Assembly (NCBI RefSeq): GCF_002158865.1
Contig: NZ_CP021455.1
Location: forward strand, 3,968,001-4,032,000
Reading direction: 5' to 3'
Length of the DNA stretch: 64,000 nt
From: Comamonas serinivorans
Lineage (GTDB): Bacteria > Pseudomonadota > Gammaproteobacteria > Burkholderiales > Burkholderiaceae_C
Position 1 is the stretch's first letter; each line of letters starts with the position of its first letter. This document shows, piece after piece, positions 59,961-64,000 of the stretch. The notes under the pieces are model-generated. The model saw nothing but the letters and a program-made list of their open reading frames with translations, ran no database searches and had not been told where the DNA came from. Position numbers and translations under genes: made by a program.

Positions 59961-61226
59961 TCAGCCAGCGCGGCGGCGCACGCGCACCACGCCGGCCATC
60001 AACGCCGCCAGCAGGCCAGCACCGAGGGCGCCCAGGCCGGGCACCGGCTTCGCCACGGGCGCGACGACGGGGACATCGGCCACCTGCAGCGACGCGGTGG
60101 CGGTGTTGTTGGCCAGGTTGGTTTCGGCCGTGACGTTCGCGACCGTGGCCACCAGGTCGTAGCTGCCCGCCTGGCTCGCCGTGGCCTGAAAACTCAGCGT
60201 GGTGCTGCCCGTCGAGGCGGCCAGGGCACCCAGGGAACAGGTCAAGGTGGCGCCAGTGACGCTGCAGCTGGCCGGCAGGCTGCCGGCGTCCACCGTCAGC
60301 CCTGTGGGCAGGGGCAGGCTCACGGTGCCGTCGGCACTGGCGCTGGCGCCCTGGTTGGTGATGTGCAGGGTGAAGGTCTGCGCCACGCCCACCATGGCCG
60401 TGGCGGGCCCGGTCAGGGTGACGGCCAGGTCGGGTGCGCGCGTGGCTTGCTTGCAGGCGCCGCTGGGGTCGGTGGCGGCGTTCATGAAAGCTTCGGCGAT
60501 CCGGGCCGGTTGGCCCGCAAACTGAAACGGGCTGATGTCGGCGGTGAGGAAAAGGCAAGCGCCCTGCCCGCCATTGAAACCCTGCTGCGGCACGAAGAAA
60601 GCGTAGGCGTTCACGGCGTCGCTGGGCTGTGGCAAGCCCGACCCTTGCGGCAGGTACAACGCGTTGTCGCCAGGCACGTTTTGGACAAAACGGTAATACC
60701 CTCCTTCCAAGACCGGCAAACCCGAAAAACTGCCGGCATACAGCGACGCCGTGTTCAAGGGCGAGCTGATGAGGCTGGGCTGGTAGGTGGGCGCCGACAG
60801 GCCCCAGCCCACGCCCTGGTTGATGATGTCGACCAGGGGCTGCAGGTTGGTGTCCGCGCTGCAGCAGCCGTCGGGAAACATCACGAACGTGAGATCGGGC
60901 CGGTGCAGCATGAGGTCGGCCAGCACCGGGTACCACGCGCTGTGGATGCGGGCGTAGGTCGTCGTCAGCACCACGAGCTGCGCGCCGTTGAACAGCGTGG
61001 CGTCGGGCGTCGCCGAGCTGAGGGCCCCGCGGTGGTCCGAGATCGTCAGGCCATGCGCAGCCGCATAGTCGTTGAACGCGTCATAGGCGTTGTTGGTGAA
61101 TGACCAGTCCACCGCAGACGGTGGAACAGGCTGGTTTTCATCGGGCGACAGAAAGACGATCTGGGCCTGTGCCCAGGAGGCGGTCAACAACCAACACACC
61201 GCCAGTGCACGCAGGATGTGGCGCAT
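59961..61226 (-). CDS. Exported DUF11 protein with C-terminal sorting-type tail
   Basis: A 421-residue protein: signal peptide (AVCWLLTASWAQA), a large N-terminal region of unknown type, a DUF11-type Ig-like module (DLAVTLTGPATAMVGVAQTF to NNTATASLQV) and a tail with Pro-rich motif, transmembrane helix (GLGALGAGLLAALMAGV) and RRR. The tail resembles PEP-/IPTL-CTERM sorting signals. Likely a surface protein; function unknown. Confidence 0.7.
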   Translation of the reverse strand: MRHILRALAVCWLLTASWAQAQIVFLSPDENQPVPPSAVDWSFTNNAYDAFNDYAAAHGLTISDHRGALSSATPDATLFNGAQLVVLTTTYARIHSAWYPVLADLMLHRPDLTFVMFPDGCCSADTNLQPLVDIINQGVGWGLSAPTYQPSLISSPLNTASLYAGSFSGLPVLEGGYYRFVQNVPGDNALYLPQGSGLPQPSDAVNAYAFFVPQQGFNGGQGACLFLTADISPFQFAGQPARIAEAFMNAATDPSGACKQATRAPDLAVTLTGPATAMVGVAQTFTLHITNQGASASADGTVSLPLPTGLTVDAGSLPASCSVTGATLTCSLGALAASTGSTTLSFQATASQAGSYDLVATVANVTAETNLANNTATASLQVADVPVVAPVAKPVPGLGALGAGLLAALMAGVVRVRRRAG

Positions 61227-61319
61227 GGCACTCCCCTATTTGTTACAAAACGCTCGATTATCGAACCCTTTGTGCACGGGGAGCGGGTGCCGGTGCAGAC
61301 GGATTTGGCAGAACCGGCG

Positions 61320-63161
61320 TCAGCCGGTGGAGTCGTTGGGCTGGTATTCGGGCACCTGGCGCTTGAGCCAGGCGCGCACGGCCTCGCCGGTGGGCGCCGG
61401 TCCGGCCTCGTTCAACCAGGCCAGCACCTGGCCGCTGACCGCACTGTCGTCCGCCCCCACCTTGGCGATGCGCAGCTTGGCGTGGGGCGTGCGTTCGGTG
61501 GTCTCGTCATCGGCCAGCAGCTCTTCGTACAGCTTCTCGCCCGGGCGCAAGCCGGTGAAGGCGATGGGCACGTCCTGCTCGGTCTTGCCGGACAGGCGGA
61601 TGAGCAGGCGCGCCAGCTCGGCGATCTTCACGGGCTCGCCCATGTCCAGCACGAAGATCTGCCGCGAGCGCCCCATCAGCCCCGCCTGCAGCACCAACTG
61701 GGCCGCCTCGGGGATGGTCATGAAGTAGCGCACGATGTCGGGGTGGGTGACGGTGACCGGGCCGCCGCGCGCGATCTGTGCCGAAAACAGCGGCACCACC
61801 GAACCACTCGAGCCCAGCACGTTGCCGAAGCGGACCGCGACGAACTGCGTCGCCGGGTACTGGCCCGCCACGTCCTGCACCACGCGCTCGGCCAGGCGTT
61901 TGCTGGCGCCCATCACGTTGGTGGGGTTGACGGCCTTGTCGGTGGACACGAGCACGAAGCGCTGCACGCCGGCCCGCCCCGCCGCGCCGGCCACGTTCAC
62001 CGTGCCCAGCACGTTGGTGCGCAGGGCCTCGACGGCGTTCTGGCTCTCCATCAGGGGCACGTGCTTGTAGGCCGCGGCGTGCAGCACCAGCACGGGCTTG
62101 TAGGCCATGAGGATGGCGTCCAGGCGTTCGGCTTCGCGCACGTTGGCCGTCAGGTACACCCCCTGCATGTGCGGGTGGCTGCGGCGCAGCGATTGCTCGA
62201 GCTGGTAGATGGCGTATTCGGACACGTCCACGCACACCAGCCGCGCCACGCCAAAGCGGGCGATCTGGCGGCACAGCTCGGAGCCGATAGAGCCGCCCGC
62301 GCCCGTCACCAGCACGGTCTTGCCCGACATCAGCTCGGTCAGGCCGTGGTCGTCCAGCGCCACGGGGGTGCGGCCCAGCAGGTCCTCCAGCTGCACCTGG
62401 CGCAGGTCCGTGCTGGCCTCGGCGTCCAGCCACTGGTCGGCATCGGGCAGGGTGAGCAGGCTCAGCCCGGCCTCGCCGGTGTGCATCAGCATCTCGCGCC
62501 GCAGCGGCGCCCCGGGCGGGCTGGCCAGCAAGACCATGCGCGTCTGCTTGACGTGGGCGATCTGGTCGAGCTGCTGCACCGTGCCCAGCACCGGCACGTT
62601 CTGCAGGCTGTGGCCCAGCTCGTCGCTCAGCGGCGAGACGATGCCCACGACCAGCCAGCGCGCCGAGCCCTTGAGCTGGCGCAGCGCGTGGTCGGCCTCG
62701 GCCAGCGTGCCCACGATGAGCAGCCGCTGCTGCCCCTCGTGGCGCTGCTGCTGGGCCTGCTGGCGCTCGCCCAGCGAGCGGGCCGTGGCCCGCACGCCGC
62801 CCAGCAGGATCACGGTGGTGAGCATGAACAGCAGGAACACCGAGCGCGGGAAGCCCGGCATCTGCATCAGCTGGATCGCCGCTGCCGTCAGCAGGCCGCC
62901 CGCCAGCGCCCCGCCGGCCAGGCGCCGCAGGTCCACCAGGCTGACGAAGCGCCAGGTCTGGCGGTTCACGCGCGCCAGGAACAGCCCCATCAGCATGCAG
63001 ACCATGGCGGCCGGAAAGCCGCTGATGGCGATGTGCGTGTACTCGCCCGCCGCCAGCGAGCGAAAGCCGAAGCGCAGGCCGAAGGCCAGCCACCAGGCGG
63101 CGGCCACCAGCACCGCGTCGATCACCACGTAGCGTGTGAGCCACTGTCCCATGCGCACCAT
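61320..63161 (-). CDS. UDP-sugar 4,6-dehydratase/epimerase, FlaA1/WbpM type
   Basis: A 613-residue membrane-anchored enzyme: four N-terminal membrane helices, a CoA-like Rossmann region, then GAGGSIGSEL (NAD binding) and STDKAVNPTNVMGASKR. The usual YxxxK tyrosine is replaced by Met (Ser-Met-Lys triad), typical for FlaA1/WbpM 4,6-dehydratases. Builds sugar nucleotides for surface polysaccharide. ATG at 63,161 is preferred over GTG at 63,188. Confidence 0.85.
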   Translation of the reverse strand: MVRMGQWLTRYVVIDAVLVAAAWWLAFGLRFGFRSLAAGEYTHIAISGFPAAMVCMLMGLFLARVNRQTWRFVSLVDLRRLAGGALAGGLLTAAAIQLMQMPGFPRSVFLLFMLTTVILLGGVRATARSLGERQQAQQQRHEGQQRLLIVGTLAEADHALRQLKGSARWLVVGIVSPLSDELGHSLQNVPVLGTVQQLDQIAHVKQTRMVLLASPPGAPLRREMLMHTGEAGLSLLTLPDADQWLDAEASTDLRQVQLEDLLGRTPVALDDHGLTELMSGKTVLVTGAGGSIGSELCRQIARFGVARLVCVDVSEYAIYQLEQSLRRSHPHMQGVYLTANVREAERLDAILMAYKPVLVLHAAAYKHVPLMESQNAVEALRTNVLGTVNVAGAAGRAGVQRFVLVSTDKAVNPTNVMGASKRLAERVVQDVAGQYPATQFVAVRFGNVLGSSGSVVPLFSAQIARGGPVTVTHPDIVRYFMTIPEAAQLVLQAGLMGRSRQIFVLDMGEPVKIAELARLLIRLSGKTEQDVPIAFTGLRPGEKLYEELLADDETTERTPHAKLRIAKVGADDSAVSGQVLAWLNEAGPAPTGEAVRAWLKRQVPEYQPNDSTG

Positions 63162-63162
63162 G

Positions 63163-63867
63163 TCAGTCCCGATTCCCGTTCGTTTCACCCGCCGTCTGCG
63201 ACAGGCCGTGTGTCTGCAGCGGTATGCCCTGCTTGCCGTTCATCACATCAGGCAGAGCGACGCGTACCCCCAACACGGCGCACGCCGTGGCCCAGAGGAT
63301 GCGCAGATCGCCGGCGAGGCTGCGCGTGGCCACGTACTGCAGGTAATAGGCCTGCTTGATGGGCATCACGGCCTGCACATAGGCCAGCTCGGGGTCGGCC
63401 GCCTGCGCCAGCAGGCGCTCCTCGTCGCGAAACGCCACGGCTGCCCAGTCCGTGATGCCCGGCCGCACCGAGAGGATCTGCGCCCGCACCGCCGGGGCGT
63501 AGCAGGCCATGAAGCGCGGCACTTCAGGCCGGGGCCCGACCAGGCTCATGGCGCCCCGCCACACGTCCCACAGCTGCGGCAGCTCGTCGAGCTTGCTGCG
63601 CCGCAGCCAGCGGCCCACGCGCGTGATGCGCGCATCCGAGCCTGCGGTGACCTGCGGGCCGGCCGCTGGCAGCCCGGCCGGCTGCCAGCGCATGCTGCGG
63701 AACTTGTGGATCCAGAACAGCCGCCCCTGCAGGCCCACGCGCTGCTGCCGGAACAGCACCGGCCCCGGCGAATCCAGCCGCACGGCCACGGCCACCAGCG
63801 CCAGCACGGGCGCCAGCAGCAGCAAGGCCAGGCTGCTCACGATCCAGTCGAAGGCGCGCTTGGCCAT
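63163..63867 (-). CDS. Undecaprenyl-phosphate sugar phosphotransferase
   Basis: A 234-residue monotopic phosphoglycosyl transferase: re-entrant N-terminal helix (WIVSSLALLLLAPVLALVAV), the RSMRW region and KLDELPQLWDV with the Asp-Glu dyad. It starts a surface polysaccharide repeat unit on the lipid carrier. Starts with ATG at 63,867. Confidence 0.85.
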   Translation of the reverse strand: MAKRAFDWIVSSLALLLLAPVLALVAVAVRLDSPGPVLFRQQRVGLQGRLFWIHKFRSMRWQPAGLPAAGPQVTAGSDARITRVGRWLRRSKLDELPQLWDVWRGAMSLVGPRPEVPRFMACYAPAVRAQILSVRPGITDWAAVAFRDEERLLAQAADPELAYVQAVMPIKQAYYLQYVATRSLAGDLRILWATACAVLGVRVALPDVMNGKQGIPLQTHGLSQTAGETNGNRD

Positions 63868-63887
63868 GCCCGCTCACCTGGCCCGCG

Positions 63888-64000
63888 TCAGGCCAGCGCC
63901 TGGCGCACGGCGGCCACCACGCGCTGCACGTCGGCATCGGTCATGCGGCTGTAGATGGGCAGCGAGGCAGAGCGCCAGTATGCCCTGTCACTCGATGGAA
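63888..64000 (-). CDS. DegT/DnrJ/EryC1/StrS aminotransferase (3' end only)
   Basis: The window ends within this gene. The last 36 codons read AYWRSASLPIYSRMTDADVQ followed by VVAAVRQAL, the C-terminus of sugar aminotransferases that act on the 4-keto product of the WbpM-type enzyme. Its continuation lies outside the window. Confidence 0.65.
   Translation of the reverse strand, partial: PSSDRAYWRSASLPIYSRMTDADVQRVVAAVRQALA

Noticed and set aside
59626..60162. 178-residue plus-strand frame in the GC-rich gap
   Set aside because: Overlaps the DUF11 gene end antisense and lacks recognisable sequence.

Overview
The window is GC-rich and comes from a Burkholderiales chromosome, most likely Comamonadaceae. 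The evidence is a tmRNA encoding the tag ANDERFALAA, a single-polypeptide AroA-Cmk fusion, the order gyrA-serC-pheA-tyrA-aroA/cmk-rpsA-ihfB-lapA-lapB, and a DUF11 protein with a membrane-anchor/Arg C-terminal tail. Roughly 1-43,745 is a prophage whose left end lies outside the window. From 43,746 to 64,000 is host sequence. No species is claimed.

The prophage is lambdoid in plan but carries podovirus-type virion genes (P22-like portal, N4-gp56-like capsid). Its integrase (42,452-43,633) abuts the 3' end of ssrA. The immunity core is at 31.15-32.14 kb: a small Cro-like gene (-) diverges from an S24-type CI-like repressor (+) across three palindromic operators. A P_L-type promoter at 32,776 drives the rightward early operon: small proteins, RecT, a YqaJ-type exonuclease, a ParB-like protein, Ea22-like proteins, excisionase and integrase. 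That operon is full of intrinsic-terminator hairpins, which implies antitermination. The leftward operon runs from cro through an O/P-like replication pair, with five iterons inside the O-like gene, then an HNH nuclease, RusA, DUF1367 and DUF1364 proteins, terminase, portal, scaffold, capsid, adaptors, fibres, a lysis cassette (holin, SAR endolysin, nested Rz/Rz1), large tail proteins and a GNAT protein. A second immunity locus at the left edge (Arc-like repressor plus BRO antirepressor facing an HTH-type regulator) resembles P22 immI.

The strongest unexplained structure is a set of five near-identical minus-strand promoter elements (TTGACN, 6 nt, GATGTCTGATTAMGTT). They precede the terminase, capsid, fibre, lysis and GNAT blocks and are probably the phage late promoters. 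Two of their leaders (capsid and fibre) share an identical 14-nt hairpin element. A small CsrA-like protein is encoded just upstream of the capsid promoter. Cargo genes include a YfbU-family protein, a retropepsin-like aspartyl protease, a lipoprotein, an exported protein behind the repressor, and a Gln-rich peptide with its own promoter and terminator.

The host part holds ssrA; then gph-ubiG and ompA (all minus); gyrA, a DUF2059 protein, and an aromatic/serine biosynthesis run leading into rpsA, ihfB and the LPS-regulation pair lapA-lapB (plus). Next come a YggT protein, a surface DUF11 protein, and the start of a polysaccharide locus (FlaA1/WbpM-type dehydratase, sugar phosphate transferase, aminotransferase), all minus.
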